DNA of 64,000 nucleotides from Micromonospora arborensis (GCF_003205615.1 NZ_PYBV01000002.1:62001-126000); one strand, 5' to 3'. Positions 8,640 to 18,947 are shown, counted from the first letter of the stretch. A program made the numbers and translations. The notes: generated by a model from the sequence alone, not told the origin.

Positions 8640-9944
8640 ATGCAGCGATTCCGCCGGCTCGTCGCCGCGCTCGCCCTGGCGGCGACCGCGACGACCACCG
8701 TGGCCGCCTGCGGTGGTGGTGACAACGGGGACGACAGCGACGCCAAGGTGCTCAAGCTCTGGCACTACGAGAGCGAAACCAGCGCCATGGGGGTCGGCTG
8801 GAACCGGGCGATCGAGATCTTCAAGACTGAGCACCCGGGCGTCGAGGTGCGCTTCGAGCGCAAGGCGTTCGAGCAGATCCAGCAGAACGCCGGCATGATC
8901 ATCAACTCGGCCGAGGGCCCGGACATCATGGAGTACAACAAGGGCAACGCCACCGCCGGCCTGCTCTCCTCCCAGGGTCTGCTCTCCGACCTGAGCGCCG
9001 AGGCCGACAAGCGCGGCTGGGCCGGCAAGCTCAGCCCCAGCCTGCAGACCACCGCCCGGTACAGCGACAAGGGCGTGATGGGCTCGGGCAAGTGGTTCGG
9101 CGTGCCGAACTACGGCGAGTACGTGACGGTCTACTACAACAAGGACCTCTTCGAGCGTAACGGCGTCAAGGTTCCGACCACGATGGCCGACATGACCGCC
9201 GCGATGGACACCTTCGTCAGCAAGGGCATCACCCCGCTGGGCATGGCCGGCGCGGAGTACCCGGCCGGTCAACTCTTCTACCAGTTGGCCCTGTCCAAGG
9301 CGGACCGGCAGTTCGTCGACAACTACCAGCTCTACAAGAACCCGGTGGACTTCAAGGCCGACCCGCTGAAGTACGGCGCGGCGACCTTCGCCGACTGGGT
9401 GAAGAAGGGCTACGTCGCCAAGGACTCGGCCAGCCTGAAGGCCGAGGACATGGGCACCGCGTTCATCGGCGGCAAGGTTCCGATGATCGTCTCGGGTAGC
9501 TGGTGGTACGGCCGGTTCAAGACCGAGATGAAGGCCAACTGGGACACCTTCCTCTTCCCCGGCAACACCCTGCAGGCCGGCTCCTCCGGCAACCTCTGGG
9601 TGGTCCCGGAGAACAGCAAGGCCAAGAGCCTGGCGTACGACTTCATCGACATCACCCTGCGTCCGGAGATCCAGGACCTGATCGGCAACAACGGTGGCGT
9701 TCCGGTCGCCGCTGACGCGTCGAAGATCAGCGACCCGAAGGACCGCAAGCTGATCGAGGACTTCAACACGGTCAGCAAGTCCGACGGGCTCGCCTTCTAC
9801 CCGGACTGGCCGGTCCCCGGCTACTACGACGTGCTGGTGGGCGGCTTCCAGGGCCTGATCAACGGCTCCAAGTCACCCGACCAGGTCCTCGACTCGATCG
9901 CCAAGCCGTACGCGGATGGCGTCAAGGAGATCACCGGCAAGTGA
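8640..9944 (+). CDS. Sugar ABC transporter substrate-binding lipoprotein
   Basis: A 434-aa extracellular solute-binding protein of cluster B/MalE type. ATG 8640 follows a GAGGAGG at 8627-8633; reading frame upstream of it overlaps lacI and is not used. The signal peptide ends in lipobox TVAAC (Cys24), so the mature protein is a membrane-anchored lipoprotein. It contains LKLWHYESETSAMGVGWN, EGPDIMEYNKGN, and the binding-cleft region MIVSGSWWYGRFK. It delivers an oligosaccharide to the two permeases that follow. No ATPase gene is in the operon; actinobacterial CUT1 systems usually share MsiK. Confidence 0.92.
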   Translation: MQRFRRLVAALALAATATTTVAACGGGDNGDDSDAKVLKLWHYESETSAMGVGWNRAIEIFKTEHPGVEVRFERKAFEQIQQNAGMIINSAEGPDIMEYNKGNATAGLLSSQGLLSDLSAEADKRGWAGKLSPSLQTTARYSDKGVMGSGKWFGVPNYGEYVTVYYNKDLFERNGVKVPTTMADMTAAMDTFVSKGITPLGMAGAEYPAGQLFYQLALSKADRQFVDNYQLYKNPVDFKADPLKYGAATFADWVKKGYVAKDSASLKAEDMGTAFIGGKVPMIVSGSWWYGRFKTEMKANWDTFLFPGNTLQAGSSGNLWVVPENSKAKSLAYDFIDITLRPEIQDLIGNNGGVPVAADASKISDPKDRKLIEDFNTVSKSDGLAFYPDWPVPGYYDVLVGGFQGLINGSKSPDQVLDSIAKPYADGVKEITGK

Positions 9945-10011
9945 CACGGCGAGCGGCGGGCGCGATCGGCACGACCGGCGCGCCCGCCCGCCCCGCCGGG
10001 AAGGATCTTCC

Positions 10012-10980
10012 ATGGCAGTCTCCGAGACGGTCGCCGCCACACCGCCGGCCGTGACCCCCACCCCGCCCGTGCCCAGCCGCCGACGTCGCGGCCGCAACGC
10101 GGCGTACTGGCTCTACCTGCTCCCCGGAGCGGTGCTGTTCATCCTGGTCATCGGCGCACCGCTGATCGGCACCCTCTACCTGTCGCTGACCAAGTGGTCC
10201 GGCATCGGTGACCCCAGGTGGGTCGGCCTGGACAACTACCAGCAGTTGTTGCACGACGACGTGTTCTGGGCGTCGTTCCGCAACACCGTCTGGATGCTCG
10301 TCGCAATGGTGGTGGTGCCCACCCTGCTCGGGCTGCTGCTCGCCGCAGTGCTCTTCGACGTCATCGGCCGCCGGTTCAAGCCCCGCACCGCCGCCGCGCT
10401 GCGGGCCGCGTTCTACCTTCCGCAGGTGCTGCCCGTCGTGGTGGCCGGCATCGTCTGGGGCTGGATCCTGCGCCCCGACGGCGCGTTCAACAGCCTCCTC
10501 GACGCGGTCGGTCTCGGCGCGCTACGCCACGACTGGCTCGGCGACCCGGACACTGCCCTGCCGGCCGTGATGGCGGTGATGATCTGGGTGCAGATCGGCT
10601 ACCCGGTGGTCGTCTTCATGGCGGCGCTGCAGCGGGTCGACCCCGAGTTGTACGAGGCGGCCGAGGTCGACGGCGCGAACTGGGTCCACCGGTTCCGGGC
10701 GATCACTCTCCCGCAGATCCGGCCGGAAACCTTCGTGGTGGCCCTGACCTGCACCATCGCCGCACTGAAGGTGTTCGGGCCGATCTTCGCCCTGACCCGG
10801 GGCGGCCCGGAGAACTCCACGAACGTGCCGTCCTACTTCGCCTACTACACGTTCTTCAAGAAGCTGCAGGTCGGCTACGGTTCCGCGATCTCCACCGTGC
10901 TGACTCTGATCATCGTTGTGGTGGCCGTGCTCTTCATCTGGCTGCAGGCTCGCAGCGAGCGCCGGGACCGGGGGTTCTGA
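10012..10980 (+). CDS. Sugar ABC transporter permease (MalF-like)
   Basis: A 322-aa CUT1 permease with about six membrane helices. ATG 10012 gives a short cytoplasmic Pro/Arg-rich N-terminus before the first helix (AYWLYLLPGAVLFILVIGAP). The EAA loop, which contacts the ATPase, reads YEAAEVDGANWVHRFRAITLPQI. It precedes its partner permease by one base, showing tight coupling. With the binding lipoprotein it forms the import channel for the operon's sugar. Confidence 0.92.
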   Translation: MAVSETVAATPPAVTPTPPVPSRRRRGRNAAYWLYLLPGAVLFILVIGAPLIGTLYLSLTKWSGIGDPRWVGLDNYQQLLHDDVFWASFRNTVWMLVAMVVVPTLLGLLLAAVLFDVIGRRFKPRTAAALRAAFYLPQVLPVVVAGIVWGWILRPDGAFNSLLDAVGLGALRHDWLGDPDTALPAVMAVMIWVQIGYPVVVFMAALQRVDPELYEAAEVDGANWVHRFRAITLPQIRPETFVVALTCTIAALKVFGPIFALTRGGPENSTNVPSYFAYYTFFKKLQVGYGSAISTVLTLIIVVVAVLFIWLQARSERRDRGF

Positions 10981-10981
10981 G

Positions 10982-11866
10982 ATGGCCGTCATCACTCCGA
11001 CCGCCGCGCCGGTGACGCCACGCCGGCCCGTACCCGATCGGCACCACCGTGGCGTCAGCCGCTGGGTCGTGCTCGCCCTGGTCGTCGTCGGCGCGCTGGT
11101 CATGTTGGTGCCGTTCGCGTTCATGCTGCTCAACGCGTTCAAGTCGCCCGGTGACTACTCGTCGGCTGGCCCGCTGAGCTGGCCGACGGAGTTCTACACC
11201 TTGGGTCTGCGGACGTACTGGACCGAGGTGAACTTCCCGCTCAAGCTCTGGAACTCGGCGCTCATCGCCGGCTCCGTTGCCGTGCTCGGCGTCGCCGTGT
11301 CGCTGCTCAACGCGTACGCCCTGGGTATCGGTCGGGTCCGCGGCCGGCTCTGGATCGTCGGTCTCTTCCTGCTGGCCAACATGCTGCCGCAGGAGGCGCT
11401 GATCTACCCGCTGTACTACGTGGCGAAGCAGGTCGGTCTCTACAACACCCAGCTCTCGGTGATCATCATCTTCACCGTGATCCAGAGCGCGTTCGGCACC
11501 TACCTGCTCGCCTCGGTGATGAGCACGTTCCCGCGTTCACTGCTGGAGGCCGCGGCGCTGGACGGCGCCGGCAAGTGGACGGTGTTGTGGCGGGTGGTCT
11601 TCCCGAACCTGCGGCCCACCCTCGCGGTGCTGCTCATCTTCTTCTTCATCTGGACCTGGAACGAGTTCCTCATCCCGCTGGTCATGCTGATCGACAACCA
11701 GACGCAGACCATTCCGGTCGCGCTGGCGTCGCTGCAGGGCGACCGGTTGATGGATGCTCCGACCACCAACGCCGGCGCGTTGATCAGTCTGGTGCCGGCC
11801 ATCCTCTTCTTCCTCATCTTCCAGCGCACCCTGGCGCGCGGCATCACGGCAGGAGCCGAGAAGTGA
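10982..11866 (+). CDS. Sugar ABC transporter permease (MalG-like)
   Basis: A 294-aa CUT1 permease of the MalG branch. ATG 10982 is one base after the previous stop. The first helix (VVLALVVVGALVMLVPFAFM) is followed by a periplasmic loop, and the EAA loop is LEAAALDGAGKWTVLWRVVFP. The 3' end overlaps the GH31 start by four bases (GTGA). It pairs with the MalF-like protein in an asymmetric channel. Confidence 0.92.
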   Translation: MAVITPTAAPVTPRRPVPDRHHRGVSRWVVLALVVVGALVMLVPFAFMLLNAFKSPGDYSSAGPLSWPTEFYTLGLRTYWTEVNFPLKLWNSALIAGSVAVLGVAVSLLNAYALGIGRVRGRLWIVGLFLLANMLPQEALIYPLYYVAKQVGLYNTQLSVIIIFTVIQSAFGTYLLASVMSTFPRSLLEAAALDGAGKWTVLWRVVFPNLRPTLAVLLIFFFIWTWNEFLIPLVMLIDNQTQTIPVALASLQGDRLMDAPTTNAGALISLVPAILFFLIFQRTLARGITAGAEK

Positions 11867-14094
11867 AGTTCACCGACGGGTACTGGCAGCTACGCCCCGG
11901 CGTCAGCGTCCTGCGGCCCGGCATCGTGGAATCGGTCGAGCCGGACGATCGCGGCTTCACCGTCTTCGCGCCGACCGGTCAGATCACCGGACGCGGCGGC
12001 ACCCTCAACCGGCCCCTCGTCACCGTCCGGTTCTTCTCCCCCGCCCCCGGCGTCATCGGGGTGACCATCGCCCACCACACCGGCGGGCTGCCCCGCGAGC
12101 CGCACTTCGGGCTGAACACCGACGAGACGCACCCGGTCACCGTCGACGTCACCGGCATCAGCGCGACGCTGACCACCGGCGAGCTGACCGCGCGGGTCGC
12201 GCTCGTCGACGGGTGGCGGGTCGACTTCCTGCACGGCGACCGACTGGTCACCGCGTCCACCGAGCGCAGCATCGGCGTCGTCACCGACGCCGAGGGCCGT
12301 CCGCACGTGCACGAGCGGCTCGCCCTGGGTGTCGGTGAGACGGTGTACGGGTTGGGCGAGCGCTTCGGCCCGTTCGTCAAGAACGGGCAGACGGTCGACA
12401 TCTGGAACGCCGACGGCGGCACCGCCAGCGAGCAGGCGTACAAGAACGTGCCGTTCTACCTCAGCAGCGCCGGCTACGGGGTGTTCGTGGACCACCCCGA
12501 GCACGTGTCGTTCGAGGTCGGCTCCGAGGTCGTCACGCAGACCCAGTTCAGCGTCGAAGGGCAGTCGCTCACCTACTACGTCATCGACGGGCCGAACCCG
12601 AAGGACGTGCTGCGCCGCTACACCGCGCTCACCGGCCGGCCGGCCCGGATCCCCGCCTGGTCGTACGGGCTGTGGCTGTCCACCTCGTTCACCACCTCGT
12701 ACGACGAGAAGACGGTGACCGAGTTCGTCGACGGGATGGCCGAGCGCGGGCTGCCGCTGTCGGTGTTCCACTTCGACTGCTTCTGGATGCGGCAGTTCCA
12801 CTGGGTCGACTTCGTCTGGGACCCGGCGACCTTCGGAGACCCGGAGGGGATGCTGCGCCGGCTGCACGAGCGTGACCTGAAGGTGTGCGTCTGGATCAAC
12901 CCGTACATCGCGCAGCGCTCGTACCTGTTCGAGGAGGGCCGCGAGGCCGGCTACCTGGTCCGCAAGCCGGACGGGTCGGTCTGGCAGTGGGACAAGTGGC
13001 AGGCCGGCATGGCGCTTGTCGACTTCACCAACCCGGATGCGGTCCGCTGGTTCACCGGCAAGCTCAAGGCGTTGCTCGACATGGGCGTCGACTGCTTCAA
13101 GACCGACTTCGGCGAGCGCATCCCGACCGACGTGGTGTGGCACGACGGCTCGGACCCGCAGCGGATGCACAACTACTACTCCTACCTGTACAACAAGGCT
13201 GTCTTCGAGTTGCTGGAGGCGGAGCGCGGGAAGGGCGAGGCGGTGCTGTTCGCCCGCTCGGCCACCGCCGGGGGGCAGCAGTTCCCGGTGCACTGGGGCG
13301 GCGACTGCGAGTCGACCTTCGTCGCGATGGCCGAGTCGCTGCGCGGCGGCTTGTCGCTGGCCGCGTCCGGCTTCGGCTACTGGAGCCACGACATCGGTGG
13401 CTTCGAGGGCACCCCCGACCCGGCCGTGTTCAAGCGGTGGGTCGCCTTCGGGTTGCTCTCGTCGCACTCCCGGCTGCACGGTTCCGGCTCGTACCGGGTG
13501 CCGTGGGCGTTCGACGACGAGGCCGTCGACGTGCTGCGGCACTTCACCCGACTCAAGCTCGGCCTGATGCCGTACCTGGCGGCCGCCGCGCAGGAGGCCC
13601 ACCGCGACGGTACGCCGGTGATGCGGCCGATGTTCCTGGAGTTCCCGGACGACCCGGCGACGGCGTACCTGGACCGGCAGTACATGCTCGGCCCCGACGT
13701 GCTGGTCGCTCCGGTGCTCAACGCCGACGGCGACGTCACCTACTACGTGCCCGCCGGCACCTGGACGCACCTGGTCACCGGCGCTCAGGTCACCGGCCCG
13801 GCGTGGGTCACCGAGAAGCACGGGTTCGACAGCCTGCCGGTGCTGGCCCGGCCCGGTGCGGTCATCCCGTTCGGCTCCCGCAACGACCGACCGGACTACG
13901 AGTGGGCCGACGATGTGCGGCTGCGGCTGTACGCACCGGCCGAGGGGCAGCGGATCCGGGTACGGGTACCGTCACCCGGGGACGGGCCGGGCGCCGAGTT
14001 CGACGTGCGCTACGAGGATGGGACTGCCAGTGCCGAATTGGTCGCTGGCACCTCGACGGGCCACATCTGCGAGATCCAGGGGATTGAACGATGA
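11863..14094 (+). CDS. GH31 alpha-xylosidase (YicI-like)
   Basis: A 743-aa glycoside hydrolase family 31 enzyme. The GTG start overlaps the permease stop (GTGA). The nucleophile motif [13 protein letters not shown] places Asp415, and the acid/base motif HWGGDCEST places Asp481. E. coli YicI has Asp416 and Asp482 (from memory), so both the motifs and their numbering fit an alpha-xylosidase rather than an ordinary alpha-glucosidase. Further family signatures are [16 protein letters not shown] and [19 protein letters not shown]. There is no signal peptide, so it acts inside the cell on imported oligosaccharide, releasing alpha-1,6-linked xylose if the substrate is xyloglucan-derived. The start of the next gene overlaps its stop. 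Confidence 0.9.
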   Translation: MKFTDGYWQLRPGVSVLRPGIVESVEPDDRGFTVFAPTGQITGRGGTLNRPLVTVRFFSPAPGVIGVTIAHHTGGLPREPHFGLNTDETHPVTVDVTGISATLTTGELTARVALVDGWRVDFLHGDRLVTASTERSIGVVTDAEGRPHVHERLALGVGETVYGLGERFGPFVKNGQTVDIWNADGGTASEQAYKNVPFYLSSAGYGVFVDHPEHVSFEVGSEVVTQTQFSVEGQSLTYYVIDGPNPKDVLRRYTALTGRPARIPAWSYGLWLSTSFTTSYDEKTVTEFVDGMAERGLPLSVFHFDCFWMRQFHWVDFVWDPATFGDPEGMLRRLHERDLKVCVWINPYIAQRSYLFEEGREAGYLVRKPDGSVWQWDKWQAGMALVDFTNPDAVRWFTGKLKALLDMGVDCFKTDFGERIPTDVVWHDGSDPQRMHNYYSYLYNKAVFELLEAERGKGEAVLFARSATAGGQQFPVHWGGDCESTFVAMAESLRGGLSLAASGFGYWSHDIGGFEGTPDPAVFKRWVAFGLLSSHSRLHGSGSYRVPWAFDDEAVDVLRHFTRLKLGLMPYLAAAAQEAHRDGTPVMRPMFLEFPDDPATAYLDRQYMLGPDVLVAPVLNADGDVTYYVPAGTWTHLVTGAQVTGPAWVTEKHGFDSLPVLARPGAVIPFGSRNDRPDYEWADDVRLRLYAPAEGQRIRVRVPSPGDGPGAEFDVRYEDGTASAELVAGTSTGHICEIQGIER

Positions 14095-15500
14095 CGCAAC
14101 ACCACTTCCCGGAAAGCTTCGTCTGGGGGTCGGCGACGGCGGCGTACCAGATCGAGGGTGCGGTCACCGAGGACGGGCGCGGACCGTCCATCTGGGACAC
14201 CTACAGCCACACACCCGGTCGGACGCTGAACGGCGACACCGGCGACGTGGCCGCCGACCACTACCACCGGTGGGCTGAAGACCTCGGGCACATCACCGAC
14301 CTCGGGCTCAGCGCGTACCGATTCTCGATCGCCTGGCCGCGGGTGCAGCCGGGCGGCTCGGGCCGGTTCAACCAGGCTGGCATCGACTTCTATTCGCGGC
14401 TGGTGGACGGGCTGCTGGAGCGGGGCGTCCGCCCGGTGGCCACCATGTACCACTGGGACCTGCCGCAGGAGTTGGAAGATGCCGGCGGCTGGGCGGCGCG
14501 GGAGACCGCGCTGCGCTTCCAGGAGTACGCGGCGGGCATCGTCGGCGCGCTGGGCGACCGGGTGCACACCTGGACGACGCTCAACGAGCCGTGGTGTTCG
14601 GCGTACCTGGGTTACGCCTCCGGTGTGCACGCGCCGGGTCGGACGGAGCCGGCGGCGGCGCTGGCCGCGGTGCACCACCTCAACCTGGCGCACGGGCTGG
14701 CCGGCCGGGTGGTCCGGGAGCTGGCCCCGACCGCCGAACTGTCGGTGACGCTGAACCTGCACGTCATCCGCCCAGCGTCGGACTCGGAGGCGGACCGGGA
14801 CGCGGTACGGCGGATCGACGCGTTGGCCAACCGCGCGTTCCTCGGCCCGATGCTGGACGGCGAATACCCGGCCGATCTGCTGGCCGACACCGCGTCCGTC
14901 ACCGACTGGTCGTTCGTCCGGGAGGGCGACGAGAAGCTGATCGCGGTGCCGCTGGACGTGCTGGGGGTCAACTACTACTCGAGCACCCTGGTCCGGGCCT
15001 GGGACGGGGTGTCGCCCCGCTCGGACGCCGACGGGCACGGCGCTTCGACCTCGACGCCCTGGGTCGCCGCCGACAACGTCGACTTCCTGCCGCAGCCCGG
15101 CCCGTACACGGCGATGGGTTGGAACATCGACCCGCCGGCCCTGACCGAGCTGCTGCTGCGCCTGCGGCGCGAGTACCCGAGCCAGCCAATGATGATCACC
15201 GAGAACGGCGCGGCGTTCGACGACGTGGTGTCGGCCGACGGTCGGATCCACGACGACCGACGGATCGACTATCTGCGCCGGCACATCGGCGCGATGGCCG
15301 ACGCCCGGGCCCAGGGCGCCGACGTGCGCGGCTACTTCGTCTGGTCGCTGCTGGACAACTTCGAGTGGGGCTACGGCTACGACCGCCGCTTCGGGATCAT
15401 CCGGGTCGACTACGACACCCAGGTCCGCACCTGGAAGGACAGCGCCCACTGGTACCAGCGGCTCGCCGCCACCGGCGAGCTGGACCAGACACCGGACTGA
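14091..15500 (+). CDS. GH1 beta-glucosidase
   Basis: A 469-aa family 1 glycosidase of normal length. The acid/base is Glu166 in TLNEPW, and the nucleophile is Glu371 in ITENGA. The N-terminus [14 protein letters not shown] is the GH1 signature, and the C-terminal [18 protein letters not shown] is also typical. It has no signal peptide and is cytoplasmic. It starts within the GH31 stop (ATGA), so the two glycosidases are made together. This enzyme would cut the beta-1,4-glucosyl backbone after the alpha-xylosidase removes side xylose, although cellobiose is an equally good substrate for it alone. Confidence 0.92.
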   Translation: MTQHHFPESFVWGSATAAYQIEGAVTEDGRGPSIWDTYSHTPGRTLNGDTGDVAADHYHRWAEDLGHITDLGLSAYRFSIAWPRVQPGGSGRFNQAGIDFYSRLVDGLLERGVRPVATMYHWDLPQELEDAGGWAARETALRFQEYAAGIVGALGDRVHTWTTLNEPWCSAYLGYASGVHAPGRTEPAAALAAVHHLNLAHGLAGRVVRELAPTAELSVTLNLHVIRPASDSEADRDAVRRIDALANRAFLGPMLDGEYPADLLADTASVTDWSFVREGDEKLIAVPLDVLGVNYYSSTLVRAWDGVSPRSDADGHGASTSTPWVAADNVDFLPQPGPYTAMGWNIDPPALTELLLRLRREYPSQPMMITENGAAFDDVVSADGRIHDDRRIDYLRRHIGAMADARAQGADVRGYFVWSLLDNFEWGYGYDRRFGIIRVDYDTQVRTWKDSAHWYQRLAATGELDQTPD

Positions 15501-15517
15501 CTCGACCCCACGGCGTT

Positions 15518-15548
15518 GGTGGGCCCAGGACCGTGTCCTGGGCCCACC
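15518..15548. terminator. Bidirectional hairpin terminator
   Basis: A perfect 13-bp stem (15518-15530 with 15536-15548) and five-base loop lie between the convergent beta-glucosidase and choice-of-anchor-A genes. There is no T tract, as is usual in high-GC actinobacteria. Confidence 0.7.
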
Positions 15549-15558
15549 GTCGCCAGTG

Positions 15559-16941
15559 TCAGTTCTCGTTACGTCGCAGTCTCAGTCGGGCCAGCAGTAG
15601 CAGGCCCACGCCGAGGCCGACTCCGGTGGACCCTATCCCGAGCATCGGCCAGGACGAGGTGCCGGTGACCGGCAACGGGTGCTTGGTCGGGTAGCCCGTC
15701 GGGCTCACCGGCGGCTGGGTCGTCGGTGCGGAGGTCGGCCCGGTAGGTGTGGGTGTCGGCCCCGTCGGTGTTGGCGTCGGCCCCGTCGGTGTGGGTGTCG
15801 GCGTCGACGGTGTGGGCGTCGGCGTCGACGCTGTCGGCGTCGGCGTCGGTTGGGAGCAGTTCAACAGCGCTGAGAACGGGAAGTCATGGATCTCCCCGCC
15901 GTCGTGCGTCAGGGTCCGGCTGATGATGCTTCCCTCGATGTTGCTGTTCGTCGCGGCATTCAGGGCGGCGTTGGGCGCGTAGATCGTGCCCTCCAGCGTC
16001 GCGCTGTCGTCGGTAAGCGTGATCGAGGTGGCAGTCGGGAAGTTGAACAGGATGTATCTGGCCTGTTCTCCGCCGATTCCGGCGAAGTTCGGCGCCCGCC
16101 AGACGAACTCGTCGGCGACGTCACTGGTGTCCACGTTGACCAGCAGCGGCGTGTCGGCAGTGGGCTGGTCGGCAAAGGTGAGCACCGAAATGTTGGCAAG
16201 GTCGCTGGCCGACAGATCGAGCACGTTCGTGACACCCGGGGCGAGGTTGACCACCGCGTTGCTGCCCGGAGGAACAGGCCGGGGCAACGGCGCACCCTCC
16301 GGGGTGGTCAGCACAACGTTTTGCTGACAGGTGGCCAAACTGGTGGCGGTCGCGCGGAAACCGTCGAACGCGCCGGCAAAATCCAGCGGCGAGGAGGGCC
16401 CGACACTCGCCACAGGTTGTCGGGTTACGAGTTCGACCCGGGGTGCTGCCTCGTAGTCGTCCGCCGGCAGGACCCTGGTGTTGACCGCTGCGTCGTTGTT
16501 GTCGGTGTCGCGGACAAATGTTCCGGTCAGGTTGCCGATCTTCACGTAGCCGTTCTGCAACACCTGTAGCCGCGACCCAGGGACGCTGGCGGCGAAGTCG
16601 ACCCGGCCGCCCACCAGGAGGGCCGTCGGATTACTGTCCGGCGGCACGACGAAAGACCCGGCATTGTTCCCGGCGACCTGATAGTTGCCGAAGCTGAGGT
16701 TGCCTCCGACCGCGATGGTCCCCTCGTTCTCGGCGCCGACCAGCCGCGCGTCTCCGGCGGTCATGACCAGGAAGCCCTGCGTTCCGGCCACCGGATCGAC
16801 CGGTTGCCGGGGCTGAGCCTCGGAGGTGGTCGCCAGCAGCGCCAGTATGCCGACGGTCGCCCCTCCCACCAGGGGCAGAAGCAGCCGTCGATTGCCCACC
16901 CTGGTACGCGTTCTCACTTGCACTGTCTCACTAAAGGTCAC
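15559..16941 (-). CDS. Sortase-anchored choice-of-anchor A family surface protein
   Basis: A 460-aa secreted protein. A basic N-terminus and hydrophobic segment (LLLPLVGGATVGILALLATT) form the signal peptide. A beta-rich domain begins at VDPVAGTQGFLVMTAGDARL and includes ENEGTIAVGGNLSFGNYQVAG, typical of the choice-of-anchor A domain. It ends in a Thr/Pro repeat stalk (PTPTPTGPTPTPTGP, about 370-415), then LPVTG, a hydrophobic helix and a basic tail, which is a class E/LPXTG sortase signal. It should therefore be covalently displayed on the wall. No ribosome binding site is clear at GTG 16941, and starts a few codons downstream are possible. The partner or function is unknown. Confidence 0.8.
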   Translation of the reverse strand: MTFSETVQVRTRTRVGNRRLLLPLVGGATVGILALLATTSEAQPRQPVDPVAGTQGFLVMTAGDARLVGAENEGTIAVGGNLSFGNYQVAGNNAGSFVVPPDSNPTALLVGGRVDFAASVPGSRLQVLQNGYVKIGNLTGTFVRDTDNNDAAVNTRVLPADDYEAAPRVELVTRQPVASVGPSSPLDFAGAFDGFRATATSLATCQQNVVLTTPEGAPLPRPVPPGSNAVVNLAPGVTNVLDLSASDLANISVLTFADQPTADTPLLVNVDTSDVADEFVWRAPNFAGIGGEQARYILFNFPTATSITLTDDSATLEGTIYAPNAALNAATNSNIEGSIISRTLTHDGGEIHDFPFSALLNCSQPTPTPTASTPTPTPSTPTPTPTGPTPTPTGPTPTPTGPTSAPTTQPPVSPTGYPTKHPLPVTGTSSWPMLGIGSTGVGLGVGLLLLARLRLRRNEN

Positions 16942-17137
16942 GAATCGGTAACGAGCCGCCTCGCAGCAGGGGACGCGCGGTCCACAGAATCACCCCAAAC
17001 GGTGATCTGGGGGCGCAATCGCCCGCACTTGGCCGCGCACCGCCACCGACCGTCTCGACTGAGGCTGCCGGCGCCGTGTCACTTTCCGTGGGTACGGCGT
17101 CATTGCGCCATGACGGCTCGGCCGGCACGCTCAGGGC

Positions 17138-18094
17138 ATGGTCGAGCGCGTCACCGTCGTCGCCTTTGCGGGCATGCAATCCCTCGACGTCACCGGCCCA
17201 TGGGAGGTCCTGGCGGGGGCGAACCGGTACCGGGCGACACGTGGTGAGCGCCCCGCGTACGACCTGAGGCTGGCGGGCGCGGAGGCCGAGGTGGTTTCCG
17301 AGAGCGGCCTGGTCATGATGGCCACCGCGCTCGGAGAGCCGGTCCGGGCCGGCACCCTCGTCGTCCCCGGCGGCCGTGCGGCGGCGGCCGAGGATGGGCA
17401 CGCTGACCTCGTCGACTGGCTGCGGGAATGCCGTCCCACGCGGTTGTTGTCGGTCTGTTCCGGAGCGTTCCTCTGCGCACGCGCCGGGTTGCTCAGCGGT
17501 CGCCGGGTTGCCACCCACTGGTCCGTCTCCAGGGACCTCGATCGGCGATTCTCCGATCTCACCGTCGACCACGACGCTCTCTACGTGCACGACGGCCCGG
17601 TCTGGACGTCGGGTGGCGTCACGGCAGGAATCGACCTGGCGCTGGCAGTCGTGGCTGCCGACCACGGAGCACGAGTCGCCCAGGAGATCGCCCGCTGGCT
17701 CGTGATGTTCCTGCACCGGCCCGGACAGCAGGCCCAGTTCTCCGGCCCCGTGTGGTTGGAACGCGCCAGCGAGAAGCGGGTAGCCGCCGTTCAGCGTGCC
17801 ATCGAGGCCGACCCGACGGCGACACACCGCGTCGATGACCTCGCCGCGCAGTTTGCCCTGTCGCCTCGACACTTCCAGCGTCTCTTCGCACGTGAGACAG
17901 GACTCTCCGTCGGGCGCTACCGCACCGAGCTTCGCCTGGAGACCGCCAAACGCCTTCTGGTGCAGTCCGACCTCGCCCTCGACGTGGTGGCGACCAGGTC
18001 GGGATTCGGGTCCGCCGAGTCGCTTCGACGTGTCTTCGGCGAACGACTCGGCACGACCCCGGGCGCGTTCCGCGCACGCTTCTCGATGCTCTGA
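17138..18094 (+). CDS. AraC-family regulator with N-terminal DJ-1/PfpI domain (FtrA/GATase1-like)
   Basis: A 318-aa regulator. Residues 1 to about 190 form a DJ-1/PfpI-like domain with the nucleophile-elbow cysteine in LLSVCSGAFLCARAGLL. Residues about 215-318 hold two AraC helix-turn-helices (VDDLAAQFALSPRHFQRLFARE and ALDVVATRSGFGSAESLRRVF). The same architecture occurs in CdhR and ArgR-type regulators that sense amines or amino acids. It probably controls the adjacent DJ-1 gene, 41 bases downstream on the same strand. The ATG start lacks a strong ribosome binding site. Confidence 0.88.
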   Translation: MVERVTVVAFAGMQSLDVTGPWEVLAGANRYRATRGERPAYDLRLAGAEAEVVSESGLVMMATALGEPVRAGTLVVPGGRAAAAEDGHADLVDWLRECRPTRLLSVCSGAFLCARAGLLSGRRVATHWSVSRDLDRRFSDLTVDHDALYVHDGPVWTSGGVTAGIDLALAVVAADHGARVAQEIARWLVMFLHRPGQQAQFSGPVWLERASEKRVAAVQRAIEADPTATHRVDDLAAQFALSPRHFQRLFARETGLSVGRYRTELRLETAKRLLVQSDLALDVVATRSGFGSAESLRRVFGERLGTTPGAFRARFSML

Positions 18095-18135
18095 TCGCCT
18101 TCGACGGCCATCGCTGTCAACCGAAAGGACCTCTG

Positions 18136-18804
18136 GTGACCCACGTCGTCATACCTCTGTACGAGCGTTTCACCGCGCTGGACGTCATCGGCGTCTACCA
18201 GCCACTGGCCCTCACCCCGGGCATCGAGGTGGTCCTCGTCGCCGAACGCCCCGGTCCCGTCCGGGACGACTGCGGGATGGTCTCCCTGGTGGCCGAGATT
18301 GCGCTCGAAGACGTGGAAGCGACGGACGTTCTCGTCGTCCCGGGAGGACCAGGGACCGTTCAGGCTCTCGCCGGGCCGCTGCCGGGCTGGATCAGACGGA
18401 TCCACGAGACGACGACGTTCACGACCTCCGTGTGCTCCGGATCGATCCTGCTGGGGGCCGCCGGGCTGCTTCGGGGTCGACGGGGCACCAGCCACTACCG
18501 GGCCGCGCAGGAGTTGGTCCGCTTCGGTGCCGAGCCGACGGACCAACGAGTCGTCGAAGAGCCGGACGCCCGCATCATCACGGCGGCCGGTGTGTCGAGC
18601 GGCATCGACATGGGACTGAGACTCGTCGAACTCCTCACCGACCGGACGACCGCAGAGGCCATCCAACTGTGGATGGAGTACGACCCACAACCGCCATTCG
18701 ACAGCGGCCACCCGTCCCGCGCGACCCCCGAGGTGCTCGCCCGAGCGGCGGCGTACGACAGCGCGGCCAGGGTGGCGCACCCGGGGCCCCCTCCACCCCG
18801 GTGA
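18136..18804 (+). CDS. DJ-1/PfpI family protein (isonitrile-hydratase-like)
   Basis: A 222-aa single-domain DJ-1/PfpI protein starting at GTG with AAAGGA upstream. The catalytic-type cysteine is in FTTSVCSGSILLGAAGLL, and LVVPGGPGTVQ is typical of the isonitrile hydratase/InhA branch. It is cytoplasmic. It follows the AraC/DJ-1 regulator in a likely two-gene operon, so it is probably the regulated enzyme, acting as a hydratase, deglycase or other thiol hydrolase. The exact substrate cannot be named. Confidence 0.82.
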   Translation: MTHVVIPLYERFTALDVIGVYQPLALTPGIEVVLVAERPGPVRDDCGMVSLVAEIALEDVEATDVLVVPGGPGTVQALAGPLPGWIRRIHETTTFTTSVCSGSILLGAAGLLRGRRGTSHYRAAQELVRFGAEPTDQRVVEEPDARIITAAGVSSGIDMGLRLVELLTDRTTAEAIQLWMEYDPQPPFDSGHPSRATPEVLARAAAYDSAARVAHPGPPPPR

Positions 18805-18909
18805 CCTTCGCGATGACATGTGTCCACGACGGAGGGGCGGACGCCCACGGCCGTGGCCGCCGCGCCGTGGCTCGCGATCGACGAGGTTGCGTGGCCAGGT
18901 CGCCGGCGT

Positions 18910-18947
18910 GCCTGGATGCGCTCGGCGACAGCCGAGCGCATCCAGGC
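18910..18947. terminator. Strong bidirectional hairpin terminator
   Basis: A perfect 17-bp stem (18910-18926 with 18931-18947) with loop GACA lies between the convergent DJ-1 and protease-like genes. The rest of 18805-19016 shows no gene. Confidence 0.75.
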
